Assembly: GCA_020726505.1 (NCBI GenBank)
Contig: JAHLEZ010000015.1
Span: 62,001 to 126,000 of the forward strand
DNA: 64,000 nt
DNA from: Leptodontidium sp. MPI-SDFR-AT-0119
Taxonomy: Eukaryota; Ascomycota; Leotiomycetes; Helotiales; Leptodontidiaceae
Reading direction: 5' to 3'
Shown here in pieces: positions 49,401 through 61,561 of this stretch. The first letter of the stretch is position 1, and every line of letters begins with the position of its first letter. Both the position numbers and the translations under genes were made by a program. The notes below the pieces were generated by a model. That model searched no databases, was not told the DNA's origin, and saw only the letters and a list, made by a program, of their open reading frames with translations.

Positions 49401-49595
49401 ATTTCGTGGAGGATTCACGGATACCACTTCCAAGAAGAACTAGCTTGGCGACTACACGACCTTCCTTCTTCCCTAGAGGTAATCAGACCAGGGGACGTTG
49501 ATTTATCATCCAATCACATCCCAGTTGGAGACATTTCCCAACGCTGTATGCATTTTCAATTCCAACATCGACAGAGGCCCGTGGGATGCAAATAA
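46453..49595. other. 3.1-kb divergent regulatory region and long leader
   Basis: Separates the phosphatase (minus) from the histidine kinase (plus). Frames at 46845-47114, 47802-48092 and 48337-49500 exist but have no recognisable motif and often overlap on both strands in GC-rich, low-complexity DNA, so I call none. CT-rich and simple-sequence DNA from ~48840 to 49590 probably belongs to the kinase promoter and 5' leader, which is usual for long-leader fungal signalling genes. Confidence 0.5.
48859..48897. repeat. (CCAAG)n pentanucleotide repeat
   Basis: About seven to eight perfect copies of GCCAA/CCAAG. A second simple tract, CATGCC-rich (49045-49095), follows 150 bp downstream. Both lie in the leader of the histidine kinase gene. 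Confidence 0.9.
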
Positions 49596-52492
49596 ATGCA
49601 CGACATATTCTCCCGCCCGGACGCTTTCGAAGCCAGACCTTGCGGTCCTCGAACATATCGTCCGCTCCGGCAACGAGCAAGAATACGCCTGGAAAAGGAT
49701 ATAAAGAGCCCACTTGCCCGGCAGGTTGGAGAGGGGGAGATGGAGGCGGATGTGGGAGAAGGAGATGTCCAAGAACCACCAATAGACAACCTAATCGACC
49801 GAACCTCGTTATGTTTACCGCACTTTGCGAACGACGCCATCCTCCACCACGGCGATGTGGGTTTTAGGGACGCCTTGCGTAGATACTTCCCATCTGCAGA
49901 GAGCAATGCTTCAGAAAGGCTAGTGGAGCTGAAATCGCAACTGAGGAGCGCTTCGACTCACGACTTCTGGGGAATTCTGATGGAGGAGATGTGTGATATC
50001 ACAGGATCTCAATGTGGGTTCGTCGCCAAACGGATGTTAGTGGATGATCAGGATAGTGCGGTTGAGATGCCTGAGTTGGGGAATCCAGGATCGTGTCTGA
50101 TGGGAGTCGCTTTTTACATCAACAATGGTACAGATGTGAAGAAGTTGTATCGGGATTACCGGTATCATGCTTTTGGGACTCCTTGTGGCTACATGCGCCA
50201 TGACAAGGTCGGAACTCCTTATTCTTTCCCATCTTTACTCAGACAAGTCCCAAGCTTGTCTAGGTCCCGTGCTCTACACTCCACTACACAGGAAAAGAAC
50301 CCCCCGTACTCTGATTTTGCAAGAACAGGAAACTAACTTCGAGCTTTTGATTTTAGGTCTTCATCGTTCCAGAGAGATTGTCGGAGTTCACCCCTAACAA
50401 TCCTAATACTGTCCCATGGGAGAAGTCCGAAGCTTTCATTGGACTGCCCCTCTTCACCGAAGGAAAGTGCTTTGCACACTTCGGTATGGTCTGGTCTTCT
50501 GAAGGCGCTACCAAGAGAAAACTGAGTTGGTCGTTCATCGAGATGTTCATGCACTCGCTCGAAGATATGATTTTACAGAGGATATTAGAAGGACGAGGAT
50601 TCGTCAAAGAGATGGCACCTCCCGATTCGGCCTCCGCAAAGATTATCCCACTTACTGCTATCACTGCCTCTCAGTCGCTGAAGCCGTATGCTCGAAGTCT
50701 CTCGCACGAATTAAGAACGCCGATGCAAGGAGTGGTTGGTATGTTAGATATCATGTACTCGACTGTCCTCGATGCCATCAATAATCAACAAAGCGACCGA
50801 GTTCGGTCTGTCTTCAAGGATCTCAAGACGCACATCGAGGTCGTTCAAGGTAGATGGATTCTCGTTCTTACTTACTTCTACAAACACTGACAATATTGCA
50901 CAGAGAGTTCGCGACGGGCCGTGGAAGCCGCCGATAATGTTGTTCATGCTTACGATCTCAATATGCAAATGCCAGAGACGCCGTTAACTCCCAATAGCCT
51001 GGACTCATTTAGGACATCAAAGTCCGAACCTCCCTTGTCTCATCGACGATGGCCGAGTGCGGATTCGATACCAGTTGTTATAAAGCGAAAGCGGACAGAA
51101 GAGCTGAACTTTGAACCAGGACCTCCACTGAAGCGAGTGTTCGCGATGACAGAAGCCGAAATTATCAACTCATACTGCTCGGGTCAAACCAGTTTTACGT
51201 CTAATGGTCCATCAACGAACGGGACCTCAAGTGCGGAAACACTAATGTCTACGACGGCATCATCCGTAGATCTAGGTGCCGAAAGACAATTACCAGATCA
51301 AAAGCACATCACTTCCGCGGTGCTAAGTCCAACTCATCGACGGGTCATTACGCGCGAGTTCATGCGAAGTTTAGTCAGTGAAGCTTTACGAAATGGAAGG
51401 CCAACCAGTGAAGTTCACGAAGAGACGGATCTAGGGGAGCATATTCACGTCACATCAACGGGGTCGAAAGGCGAGGCTCAGGACTGGACAATACATTTGG
51501 AAATTGGGCCGGATGTACCAGAAGTCATCATCACCGAAGAGCAACACCTGCAATTTGCGCTACAGAAACTTGTCGACAATGCCATCAAGTTTACCGAGCA
51601 TGGTACTATCAGCATCAGCGTAAAGATCGCACGAAGCTCGCAGGTTGTTGAGATATGGGTTGTCGACACAGGTTGTGGTATTTCCGAGGAATCGAAGTCG
51701 AGTCTTTTCAAGCCTCATTTCCAAGAAGATGCCTCTATCAGTCGGTCCAGGGATGGTCTTGGGTTGAGCTTGTTCAATGCAAAGGCACATGTGCGGAAGA
51801 ACCTAGGAGGCGACGTTACCTTGGAGCGATCATGCACCCACGGTCCACACAAGGGCTCTGAGTTCCTCATCAGGTTACCAATCTCAGCATTGGAAACTGG
51901 CAAGACCGATACTCCCCTTGTAGGAACCCCGCCTCCAGCTGGATTCGACTCGCCTAGGCTTTCACCACTGACCGAGCCATGGATGGAATCGAGACCCGTT
52001 TCATCTGACTCAGGCTCTCGACAGACACCCACAAAGGCAGGCCGCAAAAGGATCGCCTTCAATCCGAAGCTTGCACTGGACTATCCCCTGAACATCTTGA
52101 TTGCTGAAGACAACGCCATCAATCGCGACGTTGCAATCGGCTCCCTGAACAAGCTCGGCTACAGCAAAGACAACATAACTTTGGCATTTGATGGCGCCGA
52201 GGCAGTCCAGTATTACAAAGCTTCACTTGACAAGCCGAGGGGAGAAAGGTTTTCTGTGATCTTGATGGATATATGGATGCCGAACTTGGATGGGTACGGA
52301 GCGACGACACAAATAACGAACTTGGCACGACAGCGTGGGGAGGCCACCAAGATCATCGCTGTGACGGCGGATATCACCGAGGATTCGGTTGAACGAGCGA
52401 AGGTGGCAGGTATGCAGGGTTTCCTTGCGAAGCCTTACAAGGTGTTTGATATCGAGCGCTTGATTGTGGAGCACTTTAAGAAGTGTTGCTAA
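49596..52492 (+). CDS. Hybrid histidine kinase with N-terminal sensor region (897 aa)
   Basis: Exons 49596-50207, 50357-50849 and 50904-52492 sum to 898 codons. The start is the first ATG after an in-frame TAA; a start at the later Met of EMEADVGEGD is possible. Residues ~60-290 form a GAF-like sensor region (MEEMCDITGSQCGFVAKRM). The H-box reads ARSLSHELRTPMQG with the phosphoacceptor His at about residue 321. An unusually long Ser/Thr-rich insert (~390-520) separates it from the ATPase domain, which has DNAIKFTEHG (~593), VVDTGCGI and DGLGLSLFN (~653). A receiver domain follows near 766-895, with LIAEDNAIN, phosphoacceptor Asp ~824 in LMDIWMPNLDG, and the Lys of AKPYKVF. Such kinases sense a signal, pass phosphate His-Asp to a Ypd1-like carrier and on to Skn7/Ssk1. 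I do not assign a fungal class. Intact. Confidence 0.92.
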
Positions 52493-53301
52493 CAAGTGTT
52501 GAGAGGAAGATGCTATATGAGATGAGACGAGACGATATGAGATGAGATGCACGGTTATGACTTTTCTTTTTGTCCTTCTGGAGTTCGGGCGAGGGCAGAG
52601 TTTTCCCGTCAGCAATGCACGTTAGCGAGGTTGTTTTGTTTCTTGGGTCGAGGAGCTATGGCGTCTTTGGGACTGAGAAGGGAAAGCGAAAATATTTGGA
52701 GCTTGGAGTATGTCTTGGTTGGTTGACAAATTTTGTCCTGGCGTTTGTGTGAAGAGAGGGAAAAGAGGGTTAGGGATGGGATGGGAAGGGAAGGGATGAG
52801 GAAAAGGAAGGATGAGTAGATGTATCTATAAGCCTTAGGTGGAGGATAAAGAGGTAATTACCACTTACAGATAAGACTATATCTTTAAAGTAATAAATAT
52901 AAACTTTACTCAAGACTTGAGAACTTGGTGCTCCCGTGGAAGGGATGAAGGTTGCCCATCACGTGATTGAAACTGCTCATGACAGGCTGTGCAGCGGCTT
53001 CTTGAGGATCTGCCTATAAACGATCACGAGTCATACCGCCGATCTTTTTAGACTCATTCAGATGCTATTCCGGTCTCACAAAACTGCGTTTCAGCCTACA
53101 GAATTATTGACTCAAGCAGGTCACGTTTAGGTACCTGTTCATCTGAAAACGGTTAGTCATCCTTTGTGGCTGCACGATGATGCACAAGACCAACCCAAGC
53201 CTCCTTCAGCAACACCACTCACTCCAAAGCAGACCGCCTCCCTCTCTCTCTCTTCCAAACAGAGAACCCCAACATCAAACTATGTGAACAAACAACCCAC
53301 G
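52493..53301. other. Intergenic; kinase 3' region and lipase promoter
   Basis: Contains GATGAGA-type simple repeats right after the kinase stop (52518-52550), GGGAT-rich DNA near 52770-52800 and CT-rich tracts before the lipase ATG. No gene or RNA seen. Confidence 0.5.
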
Positions 53302-54738
53302 ATGCTGTATCTAAGCATCACCAGCCTCCTCCTCGCCAGCATCGCGACCCTCACCTCCGCACACCCCTCTCCCCTCCCCTCCACACCCACACACACACCC
53401 CCGACAACAACAAACATAACCATCCCCCTCTTCGCCGAACTCGAAGAACTCGCCCGCATAGTCGACATCGCCTACTGCGTCGGCACAACCGGCATCTCGA
53501 AACCCTTCTCGTGCGCCAGTCGGTGCGATGAATTCCCTGATTTCGAGCTGGTCGATACGTTCAATACGGGGCCTTTGATGAGTGATAGTTGTGGGTATAT
53601 CGTGCTTGATCATGGGACGGGACGGTTGGGGAAGGGGAAGGGGAGGGTTATAGTTGCGTTCAGGGGCACGTATAGTATTGCGAATACGATCGTCGATCTG
53701 AGTACCGTTCCGCAGGAGTATGTGCCGTATCCTGATCGGCCGGGGAATTCGAGTGGGCCGAACCAGCAGAAGCCGGGGGTGGGGAGGGAGAGACGTCGGT
53801 TTTCGTGGAGGGATTTGGTTCCTGGGCGGTGGAGACATTGGGTTGTGCAGGAGGAGGAGGTGGTGGAGGAGGAGGGGGTGAAAATAGAGGAGAAGCACGA
53901 GGTGGTTAAGTGTACGAATTGCACAGTACATACTGGATTCTGGACATCATGGCAAAATACCCGTCCGTTCATCTTACCGTATATCAAGCTCCTCCACGAG
54001 AAATATCCGGAGTACAGACTTGATCTCGTGGGCCACTCGCTAGGCGGTGCGGTCGCCGCGCTCGCAGGGCTGGAATTCGATTCTCTAGGCTTGAAACCGA
54101 CAGTCACTACATTCGGGGAGCCGAAAGTCGGGAATGCAGGATTGAGGAATTACATCGATGCGGTTTTTGAGTTACCTTCTGAGCATGATTCGCTGTCGAG
54201 GAAGGGGAGGTTGGAAAGTGGACGGTATAGACGGGTCACGCATGTTGATGATCCGGTCCCGCTCCTCCCGCTGCAGGAATGGGGATATCGCTCTCATGCT
54301 GGTGAGCACTTCATCTCTAAAGCAGAGCTGCAGCCTAGTCTTTCTGATATCAGGCTTTGCTATGGTGATGAGGATACGGAGTGTATGGCTAGTGCTGAAG
54401 TGGATGAGTCGTGGTTCAATCACAATCTTGAGGCTGCTGCTGATGCGGCGGAGATGTATAATGATTCTGAAGGCGAGGAGGAGTTTGAAAGGATGAGATT
54501 TCAGAGGGGTGAGGATGGAAACGGGGATGGGGATGAAGTGGGCATTGAGAAGAGATGGGGATTCCCTATCCCGGCACGGTATAAGATGTGGCAGCTCTTC
54601 TTTGCGCATAGGGATTATTTCTGGCGCTTGGGCCTTTGTGTCCCCGGTGGTGATCCGCTGGATTGGGGGAGGGATAAGTATAAATTTGGGGATGAGGGGG
54701 AGGAGCAGGGTGGAGAGTTGGGGAGGGAGGAATTGTAA
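53302..54738 (+). CDS. Secreted class 3 (fungal lipase-like) lipase, 478 aa
   Basis: Single exon from the ATG at 53302. Residues 1-20 (MLYLSITSLLLASIATLTSA) are a signal peptide. The class 3 alpha/beta-hydrolase core shows VIVAFRGT (~116-123, oxyanion side), the nucleophile elbow VGHSLGGAVAA with Ser at 246, TTFGEPKVGN (~269), Asp near 316-317 in THVDDPVPLLP and His ~332 in YRSHAGEHF, i.e. a full Ser-Asp-His triad. Compared with the ~300-aa core family it has a charged insert at ~145-200 (RERRRFSWRD, EEEVVEEEG) and an acidic C-terminal extension ending in GEEQGGELGREEL. Eight or more Cys allow disulfides. It should hydrolyse acyl esters of glycerolipids outside the cell or in the secretory pathway; substrate not predictable. 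An in-frame stretch upstream has no ATG. Confidence 0.9.
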   Translation: MLYLSITSLLLASIATLTSAHPSPLPSTPTHTPPTTTNITIPLFAELEELARIVDIAYCVGTTGISKPFSCASRCDEFPDFELVDTFNTGPLMSDSCGYIVLDHGTGRLGKGKGRVIVAFRGTYSIANTIVDLSTVPQEYVPYPDRPGNSSGPNQQKPGVGRERRRFSWRDLVPGRWRHWVVQEEEVVEEEGVKIEEKHEVVKCTNCTVHTGFWTSWQNTRPFILPYIKLLHEKYPEYRLDLVGHSLGGAVAALAGLEFDSLGLKPTVTTFGEPKVGNAGLRNYIDAVFELPSEHDSLSRKGRLESGRYRRVTHVDDPVPLLPLQEWGYRSHAGEHFISKAELQPSLSDIRLCYGDEDTECMASAEVDESWFNHNLEAAADAAEMYNDSEGEEEFERMRFQRGEDGNGDGDEVGIEKRWGFPIPARYKMWQLFFAHRDYFWRLGLCVPGGDPLDWGRDKYKFGDEGEEQGGELGREEL

Positions 54739-57164
54739 TTGTGCTTGTTCTTGTGTTGGATATCGCTAGGCTGGAGGGAAACCTGGGGAGGGAAAAATGA
54801 GACCTGGGGAATTTGGGAAAATGTATATGATATCTTTGTTTCGATGGCTTTCCGTTCGGACTGGGGATCGGGGAGCGTTGGTGTTTGGGCTTGGTTCAGT
54901 TGTGCTTACTTCTTTGATTCGATTTTGTTGCGCTTGCTTACGCTGGGATTGGATCCTGGATTTCGACACTTGGAAAGGGTCTAAGCAAGTGAACGAGCAA
55001 GCGATATTGTTGTATATGAAGAAGAAACGACGAGTTTGATTATCCAAAATAAGCAAAATGCAATTCATAAACATCACGTACTCCCCTCTATAGAATAAAT
55101 ACCCGAGAACATGACGCTGTCTTTTAAGATCTTACCTAGGTAGGTGGGTATTGTTCATTGAAAGAGCAACATTGCAGGGTTCCGTGCATAGGGCAGAATT
55201 GAGCTTGAGACAGAGCACTGAGAGCAAATCTCCAATATTTTGACGACTATTCCCCTTTCCTTCCTTCATTTAGCCAGTCATTGCGTATCGTGTCATGTCC
55301 TGTCCTGTCCTGTTCTGTCATCAGTCTATTTCGGTTTCTGTTTCGAGTCGCTTGTTTTGTTTTGTTTATTTACCTCGTCTCCCCGAGTAAAAGTGGAGCT
55401 GCCTCGCTTAATATTATTAGCGTGGAGAAGTACACCACACCGCCGGACCGCGATGACGGGAAGGTAGAGGGGGTTTTTTTTAAAATTCTTTTCGGGGGGG
55501 AGGTTTGGGTTTGAGGGGATGGTTGAGGGGGGGGACGGGGATGTGTAGGGGACTAGTGGGGGAGGTGGGGTGGGGTGGGGAAATGGGTGAGAAAAGGGGG
55601 GTTATACTTATTTTTGAGGATGAGATGAGGAGAGGAATGGAATAGCGCCTCGGGGGAGATAAGTGTGTTTTGATGGCCTCGGGGAGAGGGTAGATTTTTA
55701 TCTTCTCTTGCTGGGGGGAGGGGGCGTTCGGTTGGTAGATTGAGATTTGTTTTGTGTTGGTGAGGTACTGAGAAGTGGTGTGGATTTGGGGAGGTGGGAT
55801 GTATGGCTGTGCTGAGAGTGGGAATCGAATTGAGATTAGATGAGAGAGAGGGGGTTGATAGAAAGTCAAGAGACTGGAGTTTTTGAGCTTATTGAGTGAG
55901 TGTTTTAAGGTCTTTGAGTAGTTGTTGTTATTGTGCCTTGCTGCTTTGGAGGGTGGAATTGCAATGGATTGATACTCGTAGAAGGGGGGAGTTTGAGGTG
56001 ATTCTTTAGACTATCTTTGATTTTAATAATTTTATTTTTCCTCGTTACCTAAATTGTGAGCAACGAATGATGGCTCTGATCAATAAGTGGCTGCAGCGGT
56101 TGGGGATAAGTGTGGGTGGTGAGCTGCATAAATGAAAAGGCTTGTTTACATCTGATCTGCGGTAAGCGAGCTTCGAAAATGAGCTTTCTTTTCCCGGAGT
56201 TGTTGCTCAATCATTTGCTCCGATTCATGACGTCTCAAGCTATTATCTTCCACTTCAGCCTTCAAGACACCCCGATGACTAGAAACGGCACAGAAGATAT
56301 TGCGTTCCTATCGATGCGTTAGACCTGACGGGCAGTTTTCTTGCTGGCCAATGAGAGTATACTGAAGGCGAAGGCATAAGCACACCCCTGACGCTTTCTA
56401 TTGCAATGTTAAACGCCATTAAAAGGAGTGTCTAAGATCAGCTCATGGCTCGCCAGTCAGTAGGTAGATGTGCGACGGCCGTAGACCAAAATGAGGGCTC
56501 TTCATCGAGGGCGCTTCTGTGTCCGTACAAAACTTTCATCCTGCTGCGAGATTCAAGTACTGCCAATGATGAGATAATTTACGGATATAAGCCTATTGAA
56601 AAACGACGTCAGCTTGCAGTCTAGGTACTAGCGGCCGAGCTGTGCACGAGATTGGTCTTTTGCTTTTCCTGACGTAGTAATCCTTGCAGCCTCGTCACAC
56701 AGGACCCAAAGCATGACGCTTGGGAAGTTCTCGAACGCTGTCAGCTCGGATATCGCAATACCGGAAGGTCAGAGATTTGAAGAAGGATGCGTTCTGTAGA
56801 GCCAGCGGTCGCAGTTCTGGATCAATACTCCTTGTCCTAACATAGTTAGATGGGAAATTTCAGGAAGAAGGTTTGAAATGAAATCAATGCATTTATGGGT
56901 GGCCATGAAGATTATCGTAACTCTGAAGTAAACTCGAAAGGGCAGCAGTTGTTGAAAAACAGCCGAGCAGATGAGATCAAGGCAAATTCCGATGTAGCAC
57001 GAGATTCAACATATTACATGAATCCCATCTCCAAAAGTAAATATTAAGCCATATATGCACCAGTAATGGTCTATTAACATGAACTGTACTCCAACTTCGA
57101 GTATCCCTTACAGAAAGCTGGCTGCTCCATGATTAATCCTTGATTCCGGACTTCAGTACAGATG
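54739..57164. other. 2.4-kb convergent intergenic region
   Basis: Between the lipase stop and the stop of the CorA-like gene (minus, 57165). The DNA at 55460-55870 is strongly G-rich on the plus strand (GGGGGG runs), giving spurious frames on both strands. Frames at 54766-55077 and 56110-56322 are not recognisable. No tRNA, repeat family or transposon seen. Confidence 0.5.
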
Positions 57165-60040
57165 CTAGTCATTCATAATTGATCGGTCATCATCTGAATC
57201 ACTGTCACTTTCCGTATCGCTATCTCCCCCTTGCACAAATTGGATCAGCTTGAGAATACCATAGGTAAACCAGGCCACCAAAAGCACAAGAACTAAAACA
57301 GTCATAAGCGCGGCTTTGACTCCTGGAGCCGCATCTTTCGACCAAAGGACAGTTATCGGAACAAGAAATACACATGCACCTCCAAACCATAAAAGCAATG
57401 AGAATAATGTCGAGTGTCGCTCTGTTTTGAATAAGTCGTACTCTGCTCTCAGCAATCTCGGAAGTCCTGATCTAGTCCTGTGATCGCCGGATTTCCAGAA
57501 GACGGCGATTACGACGACTGAAACGGATGATATGCATGCGATTGTAACTACGACTTGTATCTCGTGGTTGAGCTGGCGGGTCCAGAGGATGGAGAGTGGG
57601 AGGACGCAGATGAGTGCGATGTATGAGAGTGGCTTGAGGATGATACCCAGAGGCGAGAGGAAGAACCACACGAGCTTGTAGGTGAAATTAGCCGTTGTTG
57701 CAATGCCGTGGATAGTGCGGGAGAAATAATAACGCATCAGAAACCAAAGCACCCGAAATAACCATTCCAGGAATATGGTTGTGGAGACGTAACCGCCCTG
57801 TATCGGTTTACGCTTCCAATCGGCATACATCTTGATACCCTCTTTTGAAGAATGTTTGATGGAGCAGAGCCAGGAACTTCGAATTGCGAGTCTGACGCCG
57901 TAGGAGAAACCGCTGAGGGTGATTGCGAGAATGACGAATGTAGATAGGGGTACAGGATTTTCGAATTGGTCGATCTGCATTCCGAAAAGGGTCGCTGCGA
58001 ATGTGAGAGGGATAAAGAGAAAAGCGAGTTCGGTGAGACGAGTTATACTTTGCGCTTCGGCTATGGAGCGGCGACTGTCTAGGAGGGCCATGTTGGATGT
58101 GAGGGATGATGAGACAGCTTGAAGTCTTTGAATCATCTTGTCGATTCCGTCTAAACATCTCTGAAGCTCTGGATCGCTGTGGACGGCGTTTACTTGAACG
58201 GCCTTGTCTGCGGATTGGATAGCAAGTGGGAGGAAATTGAAGAACTCAACCATCGATCGTTTCATCTCGGGGAGTTCGAGTTGAGCACGAGTCAGTATCT
58301 GCCTCCATCTTGTAAGCCGATCTTCCATCTTCGTGTCGTCTAACATTTCTTCATTGATTTCGTCGAGGAGATTGTGCAACAGTTTTAGGAACCCCATGCA
58401 GTCTTTCTGAACAATCTCGAAAAGCGGGCTAATGAGATTAAAGTGTGCTTTGCGTTCAGCGTGCGCTCCATCATCGAGGTAGTCGTCGAAGGTATCTAAA
58501 GTAGATTTTGTTGCGAAGAGTTGACGTCGCAGTTTCTCTAAGAGCGGTGGTGACTTTAATGCTTCTTCCAAACTAATGTCTGATGGAAGCCTAGAGCCTA
58601 TGTGCTCAATCACTGGTCGCAGCTTGACCTGAGAAACAACTTTTTTTGGGTCGCGTCGCTGTTGATCGCCACCGCGTTGCAGCAAGCCCAAAAGCCATTG
58701 GGGCACGAATCTTGATCGGCGCTTCGGTTCAAGACGCCTCTTGGAATTTAAAACAACAGAATGAATTGACCGAGAGCGTCGAGAATTTCCCGTTAAGCCC
58801 GATTCCATATCCGAGCTTGGTACGGGATCAGTGTCCTCAGAAGCCATCGAACTTTCATCTGATGAGTCACTGAAGCTGATGGCTGATGATCTGGGCTGAA
58901 TCTCGAAACGAACAGTTGATTCTCTCAGAACTGGTAATGGGTCCAACAGCAAAATAACTGTGACACTCTGGGTTAGAGAATACTGTCTGTGCATCGAAAT
59001 GGAGTTCTTACCAAGATCACAAGCACTGTTAGGCATCTTGCCTTTCCAGACAGAGGCACGTTCCTCGAAGCCACAGCGTTTCTTTTCACGAATTGCCGTC
59101 TTGGGGTCAGTCCACAATTCCCATTCCGATCGAAAGACGTTGGACGCTAATTCGATGGTTGATCCCTTCGATTTTCCACGGGTGTACTCCAAGCTGCCCA
59201 CTTCAGGGTTCAACAAGTCCTGCAAATCTTGCCTCGAGAATGGGTCCTTTGGCAATCTCCAAGTTGGCCGGTACCATTTCATGGAAATGTGGGACTTCTT
59301 CATCCCTGCTGTCTTCCATGAATATGCCTCCTTTTCGTTGGGCCTCAAACCGCCGTACCCAGAGTTGATCAGATGTTCCTGAGCCAGTCGAGTTAGAACC
59401 TTGTAATAGATAGTAACCCATCTCATAAGACATCGAATATCAGATGAGATTATAGAGTAACGGAGTACACTTGCTTACCTCGAAAAACTCGGGTGAAACC
59501 CCGAAACGAGTTACTAGAAGAGCCATTATCCATGGATAGATGTCCTCGATAATGACAAGCCGCCGATCGATGTTATCGGGTAGATTTTCCAGGATCGCCT
59601 CCGAGTTGGAGTCGGCACCAACGGTTTTCATATCCTCTTTGTATTCATATAACTTATCATTTGCGGATCTATTCTCGGGTAGTGCATAATCTATGACGGT
59701 TACCCGGCTAGAATCATATCGTACAGGCTCACGAAGTCTTCCGTCTCTCAAATGATCGAAGAATCGAGCCACCGATGAGACTATCTCTTCAAAGGATTCC
59801 ATTATTTTATCTGACTCATTAGATCTGGTATCGATGGTTGAAGTTTCCTGTGGCTCTGGAATTCGGATGGGTAGCCCAGGCGGGTCCTGGGTTTGATCGT
59901 AAATTGAAGAAGACTGACCCGGCGGATCGGGATCTGAAGGCAACCAATAGTATCATCAATATTAGATCAAGTATTGCGAGGCTGGAAGGTTTACCTGGCG
60001 ACGCTGAGCTGTCAGGCTCGCCGGCTTCAAATCTCTCCAT
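57165..60040 (-). CDS. CorA-like multi-pass membrane protein (886 aa)
   Basis: Exons 60040-59995, 59933-59479, 59378-59012 and 58957-57165, with introns of 54-101 bp; they sum to 887 codons. The start is the only ATG in the first exon (MERFEAGE). Residues ~1-330 are soluble and contain YPWIMALLVTRFGVSPEFFEEHL and KMPNSACDLV. A long helical region follows (EALKSPPLLEKLRRQLF, NLLDEINEEML), then the CorA-type transition SIAEAQSITRLTELAFLFIPLTFAATLFGMQI. The G-M-N loop that selects Mg2+ in true CorA is GMQ here. Further hydrophobic segments follow (FVILAITLSGFSYGV, LEWLFRVLWFLMRYY, LSYIALICVLPLSILW, VVVTIACISSVSVVVIAVF, LLLWFGGACVFLVPITVL, ALMTVLVLVLLVAWFTYGIL), more than the two of CorA. The protein ends in an Asp/Ser-rich tail. 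Fungi have many such CorA-like proteins of unknown transport activity. Confidence 0.85.
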
Positions 60041-60524
60041 CTTCAGTTGGGCGTGGAACAATGGGACTGAAGAGTTGATGTTGCTTCGACCCAGTGAACG
60101 AACTCCATGTACAGTAAAATTCTGGAGTCGACGTGTGTGTAAATCAGTGATAGTTTGCAATCAAGACGCTATCACTCGTTTGATGTAAAGTTGAGGTTGG
60201 TGAGGCGGCAGCTGCGTTGTTCAGCTCTTGGCGCCACACCCTGCTGCATAATGTGGCTTGAGCAATCTCTGCTCGGTGAATGCCATCACAAAAAATTGAA
60301 CGAATTATTATGTCTAGAGCAAAAGATAAATCAAGACACGAACCAAACGCGTATAATACCACATTCATCAAAACGAACGACGAGTCTAGCCACGTGCCTA
60401 GATTGCGGAAACAGGTGAAGAAGAAACTGTAGTGCCGCCGGTCCGCCGATGGTGTGCCCGAATTCTCCTGCCCTGCTAATGATGTGAACAGCGACTTTAT
60501 CTTGAGCCCCGATATCAACATGCA
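60041..60524. other. Short intergenic region
   Basis: Promoter of the CorA-like gene and 3' flank of the Fig1 gene, both on the minus strand. Short frames only; nothing else seen. Confidence 0.5.
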
Positions 60525-61561
60525 TTAAGTTCCCATCGAAGCTCTGTAGGCTAAAGTCACCACCAAAACACCAGCTGCCGAGATGAGATAGAGTAACTCT
60601 CCTGCCCAGCCGAGTACCATTGCAGCGGGTCCAACCTTTCCATGGATCGTCCCGTAAGATAGAGCTTCTACCATAGCTGAGCCGGCAGCGCTCGCAACAT
60701 GTTGAAGTAGAACAGAAATAAAGCAGAAGAGCGCACTGATCACAAGAGAACCAAGGGCAATCTTCATGACTGGTCGTGATGGGAAAGGTTTAGGGACAGG
60801 TCTAGAATCTCCTTCGACTTCAGGAGCATCGTCATCCGACTCATACCAGGAGGGAAATGTGGATAGCAGGAGTATGGCAACGAACGCGAGGGCGATAGAG
60901 GTCAACCTGAAATATATCTTGAGTACGGGAAATGAATTATACTATGCCGTTGAACTGGAGGTAGAACTTACAGTAGCCCAGAATAAAGCATTTCATCCTT
61001 AAATCGCCCCGCGATCCAAATAAGGTTTAAAGGATCTTGCTCGCCACTTTCGACGCCTCCATATAGCTTTATGAGGTTTGAAAGAGTCAAGGCATTGTTC
61101 GAGCACATCCATTGGGAATGAACTTGCGAGATACAGATACCGAGGTAACTGACACGAACCTGTAGAGCGCTATGCGTAGCGGCGATCGTGGCAAAGGTGG
61201 ATGTGATATTGGAATTCAGCTGGACAGGAGACGACATTGTTGGAATATTTGGGGTGGGAACGTAGAACAGGGATAAAATGTAGACGTTTTGGAGGTTGTT
61301 GGAGGTTGTGCATCCAGCCACCACAATTGCTTGCAGCACTATGTTAGTCCCCAAAGATGAAGCTGGCCTGTTGTAAAAGATTGATGGGGCAAAGAACTAT
61401 GGGTCATACATAGTAATATGGTCCCGAAGATCAGAAATATCATGATTATGTGGTGGTAGCCAAGAAATGGAAGGAATCCTACGCACGTTAATGATGTGAA
61501 TACGGGGAGCAGATAGGATAATAAACGTACTCATTAACAGAGTCGAAGTATTGTACGCCAT
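60525..61561 (-). CDS. FIG1: Fig1-family membrane protein (Ca2+ regulator / mating fusion), 282 aa
   Basis: Four exons, 61561-61531, 61478-61410, 61338-60972 and 60906-60525, sum to 283 codons with good donors (GTACGT, GTATGA, GTAAGT). The N-terminus MAYNTSTLLMRFLPFLGYHH leads into a first membrane helix (IIMIFLIFGTILLLQAIVVAGC). An extracellular loop follows with the conserved Fig1 motif GICISQVHSQWMC. Three more helices are TSIALAFVAILLLSTF, IALGSLVISALFCFISVLLQ and AAMVLGWAGELLYLISAAGVLVV. Four helices with a claudin-like G-x-C...W-x-C loop is the Fig1 family pattern. In yeasts and filamentous fungi Fig1 is needed for low-affinity Ca2+ uptake and for cell fusion in mating. The first exons are too short to be found as open frames, but splice phases all close. 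Intact. Confidence 0.88.

Noticed and set aside
48337..49501. Several 60-186-codon frames on both strands in the kinase leader
   Set aside because: They overlap antisense to one another in GC-rich low-complexity DNA and show no motif or splice pattern.
55460..55870. 129-aa minus-strand Pro/Ser/Ile-rich frame
   Set aside because: Product of a G-rich plus-strand tract; no family feature and biased composition.
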